Below are positions 25,300-34,547 of a stretch of 64,000 nt of DNA, piece by piece. This stretch comes from Lachnospiraceae bacterium. GTDB lineage: Bacteria; Bacillota; Clostridia; Lachnospirales; Lachnospiraceae. Under the pieces are notes generated by a model. It ran no database searches. It was not told the origin of the DNA and worked only from the letters and a program-made list of their open reading frames with translations. Numbering within the stretch: position 1 is the first letter of the stretch; every line of letters starts with the position of its first letter. A program made the position numbers and the translations under genes. The DNA lies in the NCBI GenBank assembly GCA_014804785.1, contig JAAUZD010000043.1:169650-233649 (forward strand), read 5' to 3'.

Positions 25300-26316
25300 A
25301 TGGATAAAAAAATTATAATCGGTGCAGGTGGAACGACAAAAGCACTAATAAATTACATGAGTAAAATAGGATACCGTTTTTGCGATGTTTTTTTTGCATG
25401 TATGGATAATAATAGTGATCTATGGGGAAAAGAAATAGAGGGGGTCTCTATCATTTCGCTTCAAGACGTTTTTAAGTATCCAAACATAGAATTGGTTATA
25501 TCAAGTATTTATGAAAAAGAATTGAAAGACCAATTGATTCAAATGGGATGTCATAATTTGACTACAAGTGTTGAAGATTATAAAAAGGAACTGTTTATAA
25601 ACTATCAATGTTCAAAATATTTTGAAACGCATAATCAAAATAAATCGATGGGAGATTGTCATGTAGATGAGTTGACCGTATATACTGCCATATTTGGAAG
25701 GTATGACTCCTTATGCGAAGACATGTGTAGGGATAAAGGAGTAAAGTATATTTGCTATACAGATGATAGAACGATACAGTCAGATGTTTGGGACGTGAGG
25801 TATGTTGATAGGGAATATGAAAATCCTATTTTGGAGTCAAGAAAGTACAAAATGCTACCGCATAAGTTTATAGAAACAGATTATAGTCTTTACATAGATG
25901 CAAATATCCAATTTACAAAGTCTCCCTTGAATTATTTAAAGCATTATCTGATTGGGGGAGATATACTTTTTGTTCCGCATGATGAACGAGATTGCATTTA
26001 TGAGGAAACTGCATGTTGCTTATTGGGAGAACGTGAGAGTGCACAAAGGTTGATTAGACAAGCGTATGTATATTGTGAAGAGGGGTGCCCGGTGCATTCG
26101 GGTTTATTTTATGGAGGAGTGATAGGAAGAAAACATGCTTCACCTGAAGTAGTGTCATTTGATGAAGAATGGTGGGAGCAGTTTAAAGAATATAGTTATA
26201 GAGATCAAATCAGCCTTGGATATTTAATCTGGAAAAAGAATCCGACAATTTCTCTTGCCAATATTGATTGGTATAAGAATCAGTGGTTTCATGCGCGAGC
26301 GCATATAAGGAAATAG
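25300..26316 (+). CDS. Rossmann-like domain fused to a DUF616-type glycosyltransferase
   Basis: 338-residue fusion. Residues 1-95 are the recurring domain of this region: KIIIGAGGTTKALINYM, MDNNSDLWG, VSIISLQDVF and IELVISSIY. Residues ~115-338 match the glycosyltransferase family once called DUF616: TVYTAIFGRYDSL, ICYTDDR, YKMLPHKF, YSLYIDANIQF (D-x-N metal-site variant) and HSGLFYGGVIGR. It likely transfers a sugar in the cytoplasm. The start at 25300 follows AAAGG by eight bases; the ATG at 25294 is too close to that site. Confidence 0.7.
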   Translation: MDKKIIIGAGGTTKALINYMSKIGYRFCDVFFACMDNNSDLWGKEIEGVSIISLQDVFKYPNIELVISSIYEKELKDQLIQMGCHNLTTSVEDYKKELFINYQCSKYFETHNQNKSMGDCHVDELTVYTAIFGRYDSLCEDMCRDKGVKYICYTDDRTIQSDVWDVRYVDREYENPILESRKYKMLPHKFIETDYSLYIDANIQFTKSPLNYLKHYLIGGDILFVPHDERDCIYEETACCLLGERESAQRLIRQAYVYCEEGCPVHSGLFYGGVIGRKHASPEVVSFDEEWWEQFKEYSYRDQISLGYLIWKKNPTISLANIDWYKNQWFHARAHIRK

Positions 26317-26345
26317 TGTAATTACGAAGAGATAGAGGGATGAAA

Positions 26346-27425
26346 ATGGAAAAAGTATTTATTTGGGGAACAGGTTTTATATCACAGCAGATATTTCAAG
26401 ATTATGATGTTTTTTCTCAATGTGATGTATTAGGTTTTATTGATAATGACATAAAAAAAATAGGTACAACTTTTCAGGGAAAAGAAATTTTTGAACCGGC
26501 TATTTTGCATAGTATTTTTCCTGATAAAATAGTGGTATTAACGGATTGCTATAACGAAATAAAAAGTCAGATACTGAAAGAATTTCCTGTAATGCCAGAT
26601 ATAGTTGAAAATAAAAATTATTTTTATAAACACTGTATTATGAAACGTTATAGAGACAGCCATGATTCAGAAATAAAACAAATATTAAAGTATTTAGAAA
26701 AAAACGATTTGCAAGTGTTTAACTATGATTATGTGAAAAAATATGAACAATTTGATATTGATATATTGTTCGATGATTATTGCGGAATGTATTTTACTTA
26801 TCACAATAGTAAAAAGTTATATTTTGCGCGTTTCTTGGATACAGAGCAAAAAGTTAAAGAATATTATAAGAGTTTACTCATTGAGCAAGATAAAGAATCG
26901 CCTCATAGATATCTAGATTTTGATTTTAACATCAATGAAGGGGATGTGGTTGTTGATATTGGAGTTGCCGAAGGGATTTTTTCATTGGATATAATTGAAA
27001 AGGTTTCAAGATTATATTTGATTGAAATTAATGAAGAATGGATAGAAGCTATTCAGCAAACATTCAAAGATTATTTAGATAAAATTATAATTATTAAAAA
27101 ATTTGTAACCTCAATTGATGAGGGAATGTTTGCTACGCTTGATGAATTAATAGATGCTCCCGTTGATTTTATTAAAATGGACATTGAGGGAAATGAATGG
27201 GATGCGTTGCTGGGAGCAGAAAAATTGATTACTCAATCGCCTAATATGAGGTGCGCGATATGTGCTTATCATGGAGATTTTGATGAAGTCTTAATTAGGA
27301 ATGCTTTAGATAAATATAAAATAAAATCTTCAACAACTCCAGGATATATGTGGTTTCCTTTAAAAATAAGGCAAACATATGTATCAACAAGATTGGTCAG
27401 GGGGATAGTGAGGGGGCGTAAGTAA
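26346..27425 (+). CDS. Rossmann-like domain fused to an FkbM family methyltransferase
   Basis: 359 residues. Residues 1-95 are the recurring accessory domain (VFIWGTGFISQQIFQDY, LGFIDNDIKKIG, IVVLTDCYNEI). After a helical linker, residues ~195-335 form an FkbM-type methyltransferase: GDVVVDIGVAEGIFSLDI as SAM motif I, YLIEINEEWIEAIQ as motif II, and DFIKMDIEGNEWDALLGA as the diagnostic FkbM motif. FkbM proteins usually O-methylate sugars or acyl chains. The start at 26346 is six bases after AGAGGG; an ATG at 26340 directly abuts it. Confidence 0.75.
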   Translation: MEKVFIWGTGFISQQIFQDYDVFSQCDVLGFIDNDIKKIGTTFQGKEIFEPAILHSIFPDKIVVLTDCYNEIKSQILKEFPVMPDIVENKNYFYKHCIMKRYRDSHDSEIKQILKYLEKNDLQVFNYDYVKKYEQFDIDILFDDYCGMYFTYHNSKKLYFARFLDTEQKVKEYYKSLLIEQDKESPHRYLDFDFNINEGDVVVDIGVAEGIFSLDIIEKVSRLYLIEINEEWIEAIQQTFKDYLDKIIIIKKFVTSIDEGMFATLDELIDAPVDFIKMDIEGNEWDALLGAEKLITQSPNMRCAICAYHGDFDEVLIRNALDKYKIKSSTTPGYMWFPLKIRQTYVSTRLVRGIVRGRK

Positions 27426-27472
27426 ATAGTGCATTTACTAGTGAAGTGAGAAAAAGTCTTTAGAGAGGCAAA

Positions 27473-28672
27473 ATGATGAATGCGGGAAGGGCATATATGG
27501 TTACAATATTTACTCCGGTATACAACAGAGCTGATACAATCAATCAATTATTTCACTCTCTACTCAGACAGACAAATTATAATTTTGAATGGCTGATTAT
27601 CGACGACGGCTCTCAAGATCAGATAGCAGAAATTGTGTCTAAATGGATAGACCAGAAGGAAATTCCGTTTTCCATCCGCTTTTACCAGCAAAATAACGGT
27701 GGAAAACATAGGGCTATCAACAGGGGAGTGGAACTTGCAAAAGGTGAGGCATTTTTTATTGTGGACAGTGATGATTATTTGACTATTGATGCTGTCGAAA
27801 CAATTTATAAGTGGTGGAAGTCTGTTGAAGAGGATGATGCTTTTGCAGGAATTGCTGGGCTTATAAGAAATAAAAAGGGAGAAATCATAGGTGGGGAGCC
27901 GCTATTTAATGACTTCATAGATGCCACAAATTTTGAACGCGCGCAGTATAATCTCTTGGGAGATAAGGCAGAAGTGTATAAAACATCAGTTTTGAAAAAA
28001 TACCCGTTCCCTGAGATTGATGGTGAGAATTTTCTGACAGAGGCAGTTGTGTGGGATAGAATTGCATATGACGGATTAAAAATCAGGTGGCTTGACCAGG
28101 TAATCTATATTTGTGAATACAGGGAAGATGGACTAACACATCAGGGACAATCAAAATTTATAAATAATCCTATTGGATGGGCGTTATACATACGGCAGCA
28201 ATGCGAATTTTTTCATATGACAACGGCTGAGAGGCTATATCAATATGCAGTATACACAGCAGGAGTCGAAAACAGGATGAATTGCCAGCAAATAAAGGAC
28301 AATCTGGGCATTTCAGAAAAAGAATTGATGGAAGTGGAGCATTGTTATCAAAATTGCGTTAAAAATACACATGAGCAAATCGGAGAGAAAATAGCAGTTT
28401 ATGGAGTAGGGGCAAGGGGGAAAGCCCTATTGATGTTTTACCGGCATTCAGATGTGGAGATCAGTTTTGTATTGGACAGAAACAGAGCAGATGTACCATA
28501 CAGACAGATTGATTTGGATGGGAAATATCCGTGCGTAGATGCAATCATTGTTACACCGCAAAGCGGTCAAGATGAGATTATCAGTTTTTTAAGTCAAAGG
28601 ACGGATGACAGGATAATCAGTTATGAGGAATGGGGGAAATGCATTGGACTTTGGGGAAAGCATAAAGATTAA
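27473..28672 (+). CDS. GT2 glycosyltransferase with C-terminal Rossmann-like domain
   Basis: 399 residues. Residues 9-240 are a GT-A family 2 transferase (VTIFTPVYNRADTINQ, WLIIDDGSQD, VDSDDYLTID with the metal motif). Residues ~300-399 are the recurring accessory domain: EKIAVYGVGARGKALLMFY, FVLDRNRAD, DAIIVTPQSGQDEI and RIISYEEWG. Here it is at the C-terminus, while the two preceding genes carry it at the N-terminus. The start could also be at 27497, where GGAAGGG precedes an ATG beginning MVTIFTPVYN. Confidence 0.8.
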   Translation: MMNAGRAYMVTIFTPVYNRADTINQLFHSLLRQTNYNFEWLIIDDGSQDQIAEIVSKWIDQKEIPFSIRFYQQNNGGKHRAINRGVELAKGEAFFIVDSDDYLTIDAVETIYKWWKSVEEDDAFAGIAGLIRNKKGEIIGGEPLFNDFIDATNFERAQYNLLGDKAEVYKTSVLKKYPFPEIDGENFLTEAVVWDRIAYDGLKIRWLDQVIYICEYREDGLTHQGQSKFINNPIGWALYIRQQCEFFHMTTAERLYQYAVYTAGVENRMNCQQIKDNLGISEKELMEVEHCYQNCVKNTHEQIGEKIAVYGVGARGKALLMFYRHSDVEISFVLDRNRADVPYRQIDLDGKYPCVDAIIVTPQSGQDEIISFLSQRTDDRIISYEEWGKCIGLWGKHKD

Positions 28673-28687
28673 AAAATAGGAGAAAAG

Positions 28688-29515
28688 ATGAAATCAGTCG
28701 CTATAGTAATATTAAATTATGAAGCATACCGTGAAACCGAAAAATGTGTTGACAGCATCCTGGACAAAAAGTTGGATGTAGCAGGGATTGTAATTGTGGA
28801 TAACGCTTCAAAGAATGAGTCCCTTTCCTATCTGACGAAAAAATATCGGCATAATAACAGGATAAAACTGGTTAAATGCAGTAGGAATTTAGGGTTTGCA
28901 AAGGGGAATAATATAGGAATTAAAGTTGCAAGGAATACATGGGGGGTGGATTTTGTTCTCCTGCTTAACAGTGATACTGTAATTTTGGAAGAGGATTATA
29001 TTATTAAGATGCTAGATGGATATAGGAAAGGCGTTGGGGTAATGCAGACCAGTGCTCTGCGCTTAAATGGGAGATATACACAGAAGAATTATGGCGCATA
29101 TAATTTCGTTGCAATAGTTTCTGAACTGATAATTAATTTCTGTTCTTATTTTAATATTTACTGTCCGGCTGGCGTGGGAATAATATCGGATAAAACCTTG
29201 GGACCTTGGGTAAGTGGATGTGACATTATGCTGACTCCTGATTTTTTTAAATCTTTTCGTGGATTGTATCCGCTGACTTTTTTATATGGAGAAGAGTATA
29301 TATTGGCAATTATGTTAAAAAAAGCTGGCATGCAATGGAAAATTATTGAGGACGCGCATATTTTACATGCGGAAAGTAGGTCTACACCGATGGACATAAA
29401 AGAGGGTACATGGAAAAAAAAGGGAAAGATGCTGATTGCAGGAAAGAATAAAGTCATTGCACGAATTATGCCCTTATGGGTGTTGCGTTGGATTGTAAAT
29501 CGAGGAGAGTGGTGA
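28688..29515 (+). CDS. GT2 glycosyltransferase (rhamnosyltransferase-like)
   Basis: 275-residue family 2 transferase without the accessory domain. Motifs are VAIVILNYEAYRETEKC, VIVDNASKNES, NLGFAKGNNIGI and VLLLNSDTVI, the N-S-D metal motif used by rhamnosyl- and related transferases; PWVSGCDIMLTPDFF and YGEEYILAIMLKKAG follow. The next gene starts five bases after its stop and encodes a stand-alone copy of the accessory domain, as if the domain fused in the previous gene were split off here. Confidence 0.8.
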   Translation: MKSVAIVILNYEAYRETEKCVDSILDKKLDVAGIVIVDNASKNESLSYLTKKYRHNNRIKLVKCSRNLGFAKGNNIGIKVARNTWGVDFVLLLNSDTVILEEDYIIKMLDGYRKGVGVMQTSALRLNGRYTQKNYGAYNFVAIVSELIINFCSYFNIYCPAGVGIISDKTLGPWVSGCDIMLTPDFFKSFRGLYPLTFLYGEEYILAIMLKKAGMQWKIIEDAHILHAESRSTPMDIKEGTWKKKGKMLIAGKNKVIARIMPLWVLRWIVNRGEW

Positions 29516-29520
29516 AGGAA

Positions 29521-30039
29521 ATGATCCGAAAAAGGAACATACTGGCGTTTCTAATGGGACTTGGTATATGCAGATATTTTGGACAAAAAGTAGACAGGCA
29601 GAAAGATAAAAAAATTGAAATAAATAATGTTCTTGTTGATATATTAGACAGGTGGATGACGTTGCGCGAACAGGGAAGTTCGTTGGAAGAATATCTAAAG
29701 CAGAATAATTATAAAAAGATTGCGATTTACGGCTTAGGGTTGATTGGGAACCATTTATATGAGGAATTAGTAAATTCTGAAATAGAAATCATAGGAATTG
29801 ACAAGGCGGATATCTATAATAATTTTAAAATGCCGATTTACAAACCGGATGATTCTTTTGGTGATGTTGATATGATTATTGTCACACCTGTTTCGGGTTA
29901 TGATACGATTTTACGGACTTTAGAACAAAACTATCATGGCAAAATAATTTCATTTCAACAACTTTTAAGTGATTGTGAAGGTAGTAGTCTCTGGTCGAAG
30001 CATAATGAAAACGTAATGAATGGAGTCAAAAGGAAATGA
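29521..30039 (+). CDS. Small membrane-anchored Rossmann-like protein
   Basis: 172 residues, paralogue of the protein at 24130-24606. Residues 6-20 are hydrophobic (ILAFLMGLGICRYF), then a helical linker with W-x6-G-x2-L-x2-Y (RWMTLREQGSSLEEYL), then the accessory domain NYKKIAIYGLGLIGNHLYEE, IIGIDKADIY, DVDMIIVTPVSGYDT and KIISFQQLL. The G-x-G-x-x-G loop is complete here, unlike in its paralogue. The start at 29521 follows GAAGGA. The stop overlaps the next gene by four bases, so it is coupled to the large transferase that follows. Confidence 0.65.
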   Translation: MIRKRNILAFLMGLGICRYFGQKVDRQKDKKIEINNVLVDILDRWMTLREQGSSLEEYLKQNNYKKIAIYGLGLIGNHLYEELVNSEIEIIGIDKADIYNNFKMPIYKPDDSFGDVDMIIVTPVSGYDTILRTLEQNYHGKIISFQQLLSDCEGSSLWSKHNENVMNGVKRK

Positions 30040-32294
30040 TACGCATTATAAATACATCTATTACGAAGTTTAAGGAAATTGCATTGCAAAAGCGTATCAT
30101 CTGTTTCTGTGCTGGGCAGAAATTCAGGGAATTTTGCGATGTATTTCACTTGGAAAAAAGGATTTCTTACATAGTAGACAATTATAAAAGTGAAAACCAA
30201 ATACAGATTGATGGAATAGAGATTCCCGTTATTTCATTGGAAGAAGCCCTCAAAAAGTTGAAAAGGGAAGATTTCAACAATAGTGTGCTTGTAATCACAT
30301 CTCTAAAGAGTGCAGACGAAGTATTAAAGCAGATGGAGAAGAGCATATTGTTAGATGGAATGGAGACATATATTTATGAACTGTTGAGATGGGAAGAAGA
30401 AAAGAGAAACTTCGATAAAGCGGAGAATGAACTGATACCGCGGAAAATCCATTATTGTTGGTTTGGAAAAGGGAAAATGCCGGATCGATTTCTTGCCAAT
30501 ATGAATACATGGAAAAAATATTGTCCCGATTATGAAATAGTGTGTTGGAACGAAGACAATTATGATATTTCTAAAAATGTATATATGAAACAGGCATATG
30601 AAGCAGGAAAATGGAGCTTTGTTTCTGATTATGCGAGAATTGATATTGTGCATGAGCATGGTGGAATTTATTTAGACACAGATGTCGAGTTATTGAAACC
30701 GTTAGACGAACTATTACGATACAAGCTGTTTTGTGGTTTTGAGAATCCGTCCTATGTAAATTTTGGTTTAGGGTTCGGAGCAGAAAAAGGGAACATCATT
30801 TTAAGGGATATATTGGACCTGTATGAAGAAATGCAGTTTAAAAATGTGGACGGAACATACAATTTAACGGCGTGCCCGTTTTATCAGACACAGGTCATGG
30901 CAAAACATGGATTAGAATGTACTGGATATACACAGATGACAGACAAGTTTGCCGCATTTTCTCCAGAATATTTTTCACCAATCAATGCATATGGATTTGG
31001 CAGAACTACGGAAAACTCATTTTCCGTACATCAGTATGCTGCTACATGGTTTGACAACTGTCAGGAAAAGATATTCAGGGATAAAATGGATCAGTACAGG
31101 AATGTTAAAAATCGTATGAATAAGGTATCTATCATTATCCCGGTTTATAATACAGAGCAATATCTCAGAAAATGTTTGGAAAGTGTAAAGCGTCAAACGT
31201 TAGAAGAAATAGAAATCATCTGTGTGGATGATGGATCAACGGACGCTTGCCCTGAAATACTGGATGAATATGCGAGAAAAGATGGGAGATTTCGCGTCAT
31301 TCATAAGAAAAATGGAGGACTAGTTTCGGCAAGAAAAGCTGGAGTTGAAGCTGCTTCTGGAGAATACATCGGTTATGTGGACAGCGATGACTGGATAGAA
31401 CCGCAAATGTATGAAAAACTGTATGCAGATGCATATAATAATAACGCGGATTTGGTTACCAGTGGTTATTTGTTTGAGGGGAATTACATAACAGTACATT
31501 TTGATGATGTGCCAGAAGGCTTGTATGATGATGAGAATATGGCATATTTGAAGGAGAACACCATATATAATCTTCAGACAAAAGAAGTGGGTATCAGAGG
31601 CTCACTGTGCTGCAAGCTGTTCCGCACAGGATTGTTAAAAAAGATTCAGCCAGAAATATCGGAAAAGCTTACATATTCAGAGGATAAAATGTGTGTTCTT
31701 TCTTATATCCTGCAATGTCACAGGGTATATGTCAGGAAAGAAGCTTTTTATCATTATATATCCCATCCTTCATCTATGGTGCATAAGCCAAATGCTGATT
31801 ATCTGATAAGCGTAAATGAAGTGTACAGACATTTTATAAAGCTGTATGACCACCCTGATTTTACATCTGTCATGCGTATGCAGGCTGAACTATATATTAC
31901 GGAACTGCTGTATAAGGGGATTAATTCAAGGATGGGGTTTCAAAACAGTAATTTATTCTGGCTTGATCCATACTACCTTGAGACAATTCCTAAGAACTCA
32001 AAAGTATTGCTTTATGGTGGAGGAGAACTTGGTGAGGCATATAGGCGACAGCTTACCATGCGCAGTGACATTGAACAGGTAGGCTGTGTTGATTTTGCAT
32101 GTGCGAAAAATGTGCCGGAAGAGTTGGATACAAAAGAGTATGACATTATTTTGATTACAGTTAAAAATCATGAAAAAGCAGATAAAATCAGGGAGCATTT
32201 GGTGGAAAAAGGCATCCCGGATAAAAAAATCTGTTGGTATGAGCAAAAAGAAGTTTACTGGAAATATGCAGAAAGTAATGGGTGGTTTGCATGA
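30036..32294 (+). CDS. Four-domain protein: Rossmann-like, GT32, GT2, Rossmann-like
   Basis: 752 residues. Residues 18-115 are an accessory domain (RIICFCAGQKFREFC, YIVDNYKSE, IPVISLEEAL, SVLVITSLKS). Residues 134-340 are a GT32 capsular-type transferase: IPRKIHYCWFGKGKMPD, WSFVSDYARIDIVHEHGG and the Asp214-Thr-Asp216 metal motif. Residues 361-600 are a GT2 transferase (VSIIIPVYNTEQYLRKC, VDDGSTDACPE, VDSDDWIEP). The last ~100 residues are a second accessory domain (KVLLYGGGELGEAYRRQ, YDIILITVKN, KKICWYEQ). It should add two sugars in sequence. It overlaps its neighbours on both sides by four bases. No stop or frameshift interrupts the fusion. Confidence 0.8.
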   Translation: MIRIINTSITKFKEIALQKRIICFCAGQKFREFCDVFHLEKRISYIVDNYKSENQIQIDGIEIPVISLEEALKKLKREDFNNSVLVITSLKSADEVLKQMEKSILLDGMETYIYELLRWEEEKRNFDKAENELIPRKIHYCWFGKGKMPDRFLANMNTWKKYCPDYEIVCWNEDNYDISKNVYMKQAYEAGKWSFVSDYARIDIVHEHGGIYLDTDVELLKPLDELLRYKLFCGFENPSYVNFGLGFGAEKGNIILRDILDLYEEMQFKNVDGTYNLTACPFYQTQVMAKHGLECTGYTQMTDKFAAFSPEYFSPINAYGFGRTTENSFSVHQYAATWFDNCQEKIFRDKMDQYRNVKNRMNKVSIIIPVYNTEQYLRKCLESVKRQTLEEIEIICVDDGSTDACPEILDEYARKDGRFRVIHKKNGGLVSARKAGVEAASGEYIGYVDSDDWIEPQMYEKLYADAYNNNADLVTSGYLFEGNYITVHFDDVPEGLYDDENMAYLKENTIYNLQTKEVGIRGSLCCKLFRTGLLKKIQPEISEKLTYSEDKMCVLSYILQCHRVYVRKEAFYHYISHPSSMVHKPNADYLISVNEVYRHFIKLYDHPDFTSVMRMQAELYITELLYKGINSRMGFQNSNLFWLDPYYLETIPKNSKVLLYGGGELGEAYRRQLTMRSDIEQVGCVDFACAKNVPEELDTKEYDIILITVKNHEKADKIREHLVEKGIPDKKICWYEQKEVYWKYAESNGWFA

Positions 32295-33826
32295 AACTGG
32301 AGCGTTTGACGCAGTCAAATTTTTACATGCTGGCGGATAAGGAAATTGTCTGTTATGAAAAGTCGGAAACTTATCTTCGTGAGTTATATGATGAATTTGA
32401 TGTGAAGCATAAAGTTAAGGGAATAATTGATGAGAATAGACGGAATCAGGGATCCTTTTTCTTTGAGGGGACTAAGTTGACTGTAATGGATGCTGCCTGC
32501 ATACCACAGATTGATTTAAAAAAAACAGCGTTTCTCATAACGAGTGATTATTTTATAGAAGCATATGATAAGTTATCAGAAATGGAATCGCTGAAAGATT
32601 CTGTTGACATAGTCTATTACTTCGCCAACAAAGAAACAAAGTACGAACTGGAATATAGGAAAATGTATCAGGATACGTCGTTGGAGAATATCATTCTCTT
32701 CCGCAGTGGTCCTCATGCGTCTTCCTATGTGAAAGGTATGGACTTTGCGGACAATGCAAGGGCGCTTTTTGATTATATGCTTCAGAATGGCTACAACGAA
32801 AAATATGAACTTGTATGGCTGGTAAAAAATCCTAATGAATTCGGACGTTACCACGACATTAAGAATGTGAAGTTCTTGTCATATGAATGGTCCGTGTCCG
32901 AAAAGAAAGAGGAACGCGATAGCTATTATCATGCACTTTGTCTTTCAAAATTCATTTTTTTTACAGATGCGTACGGTTTTGCAAGAAATTGCCGGAAAGA
33001 CCAAACTCGTATACAGCTCTGGCACGGATGCGGTTTTAAGACAAGGGTAAACTTTGTACGCTGTGAAAAACGGTATGAGTACACAACAGTGATTAGTGAT
33101 GTGTATTCTAAAATTCATCAGGATATATATGGACTGCGGGAGGATCAAATCCTTGTGACGGGATATGCAAAACAAGACTGGCTTTTTCATCCCGTTACGG
33201 ACTGGAAAGAAAAGCTGGGTATTCCCAAAGCGCAAAAACACATATTCTGGCTGCCGACCTTCCGAACAGCAAAGGAACAACTGGAAAACTTGAATGAATA
33301 TGAACTGGGCAATCAGACTGGTCTTCCGGTAGTCGATACACATGAGATGCTGGCACGACTGGATATGCTGTTGAAAAGCCTTGGTGCCGTGCTTATATTA
33401 AAGTTGCATCCTTTTCAAGATAGGGAAAAAATAGGCAGGATAGACATGGAAAACATTATCATGCTAGATAACGGTCAGCTTGCTGAGAAGGACATACAGA
33501 TTAACCAGCTCTTAGGACATGCGGATGCGTTGATCAGTGATTATTCTTCGGCTGCTGTTGACTACATGATTCTGGACAGACCGATAGCATTCACATTGGA
33601 TGATGTGGAGGAATATGAACAAAGCAGGGGATTTGTGTTTGAAAACATAGAGGAGTGGCTTCCGGGTATGGGGCTGCTATCGTTTGAAGATATGTGTTGC
33701 TTTATAAAAGAAGTTGGCGAGGATATAGATACCACAAAAGAAAAGCGTAGGGAGTTGATAGCTAAAATGCATAAGTATCAGGATGATAATAGTTGTAGGA
33801 GAATTGTGGAGGCGTTACGAATATAG
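32291..33826 (+). CDS. CDP-polyol phosphotransferase (TagB/TagF family)
   Basis: 511 residues. The N-terminal ~115 are a degenerate copy of the accessory domain (EIVCYEKSETYLREL, VKGIIDENRRN, KTAFLITSDYFIEA). The rest is the CDP-glycerol:poly(glycerophosphate) glycerophosphotransferase fold: RIQLWHGCGFKTR with the catalytic His, VTGYAKQDWLF, ILKLHPFQ, and ISDYSSAAVDYMILDRPIAF. Such enzymes add glycerol-phosphate or ribitol-phosphate from a CDP donor. The genes that follow could make a CDP-polyol, which supports the assignment. The N-terminal domain replaces the membrane-associating part of TagF. The ATG overlaps the previous stop as ATGA. Confidence 0.78.
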   Translation: MKLERLTQSNFYMLADKEIVCYEKSETYLRELYDEFDVKHKVKGIIDENRRNQGSFFFEGTKLTVMDAACIPQIDLKKTAFLITSDYFIEAYDKLSEMESLKDSVDIVYYFANKETKYELEYRKMYQDTSLENIILFRSGPHASSYVKGMDFADNARALFDYMLQNGYNEKYELVWLVKNPNEFGRYHDIKNVKFLSYEWSVSEKKEERDSYYHALCLSKFIFFTDAYGFARNCRKDQTRIQLWHGCGFKTRVNFVRCEKRYEYTTVISDVYSKIHQDIYGLREDQILVTGYAKQDWLFHPVTDWKEKLGIPKAQKHIFWLPTFRTAKEQLENLNEYELGNQTGLPVVDTHEMLARLDMLLKSLGAVLILKLHPFQDREKIGRIDMENIIMLDNGQLAEKDIQINQLLGHADALISDYSSAAVDYMILDRPIAFTLDDVEEYEQSRGFVFENIEEWLPGMGLLSFEDMCCFIKEVGEDIDTTKEKRRELIAKMHKYQDDNSCRRIVEALRI

Positions 33827-33849
33827 AACAAAAACAGGAGAAAAAAGTT

Positions 33850-34521
33850 ATGAGTTTCGAGCTTATGGCATCATTGATGTGTGCTAATTATGGCAATTTA
33901 GAAAGAGAAATAAGGGAACTGGATGAGGGAGGTATTGATTCGTTCCACATAGACATCATGGATGGCAGGTTTGTGCCGAATTTTGCGATGTCCTTAAACG
34001 ATATGAAGTATATAGCGAGCGCGACGAAAAAACCGCTTGATGTGCATTTGATGATAGAACATCCGAATAACTGTGTGGAGATTTTTTTAAGAAATTTGCG
34101 GAAAGGAGATACGGTATACATTCATCCTGAAGCGGAATACCATCCGTCGACAACGCTGCAGAAAATTATTGATGCAGGTATGATACCGGGCATTGCAATC
34201 AATCCGGGGACAAGTATTGAGACAGTATATGAGATGCTCCGAATTGTCAAGAAGGTTCTTGTTATGACTGTAAATCCCGGCAATGCGGGACAGATGTATA
34301 TGCCGTATGTCGGAAAAAAGATAGATAAGCTTTTGCTATTAAAGGAAGAAATGGGATTTAAAGCATATTGGGACGGGGCGTGCAGCGCGGATAAAATTCT
34401 TAAGTATGCGCCCAAAGGAATAGATGGATTTGTGCTTGGCACAACGTTGCTCTTTGGTAAGGACAGACCATACGGTGAGATTATAGCTGAAATCAGAAAT
34501 TATGACGGAGTGGTAGAATAA
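33850..34521 (+). CDS. Ribulose-phosphate 3-epimerase family protein
   Basis: TIM-barrel sugar-phosphate epimerase of 223 residues. The metal and catalytic residues are in place: His33 and Asp35 in HIDIMDGRFVPNF, His in DVHLMIEHP near residue 66, and Asp in WDGACSADK near residue 177; AINPGTSIE and MTVNPGNAGQ are the phosphate-side motifs. The final catalytic Asp follows a Trp (WDGACS) where housekeeping enzymes usually have VDGG, which hints at a different substrate. In this operon it may supply a pentulose or hexulose phosphate for polyol-phosphate synthesis. Confidence 0.8.
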   Translation: MSFELMASLMCANYGNLEREIRELDEGGIDSFHIDIMDGRFVPNFAMSLNDMKYIASATKKPLDVHLMIEHPNNCVEIFLRNLRKGDTVYIHPEAEYHPSTTLQKIIDAGMIPGIAINPGTSIETVYEMLRIVKKVLVMTVNPGNAGQMYMPYVGKKIDKLLLLKEEMGFKAYWDGACSADKILKYAPKGIDGFVLGTTLLFGKDRPYGEIIAEIRNYDGVVE

Positions 34522-34547
34522 AAGGAAGTATAGGAGGCTGCTTAAGA

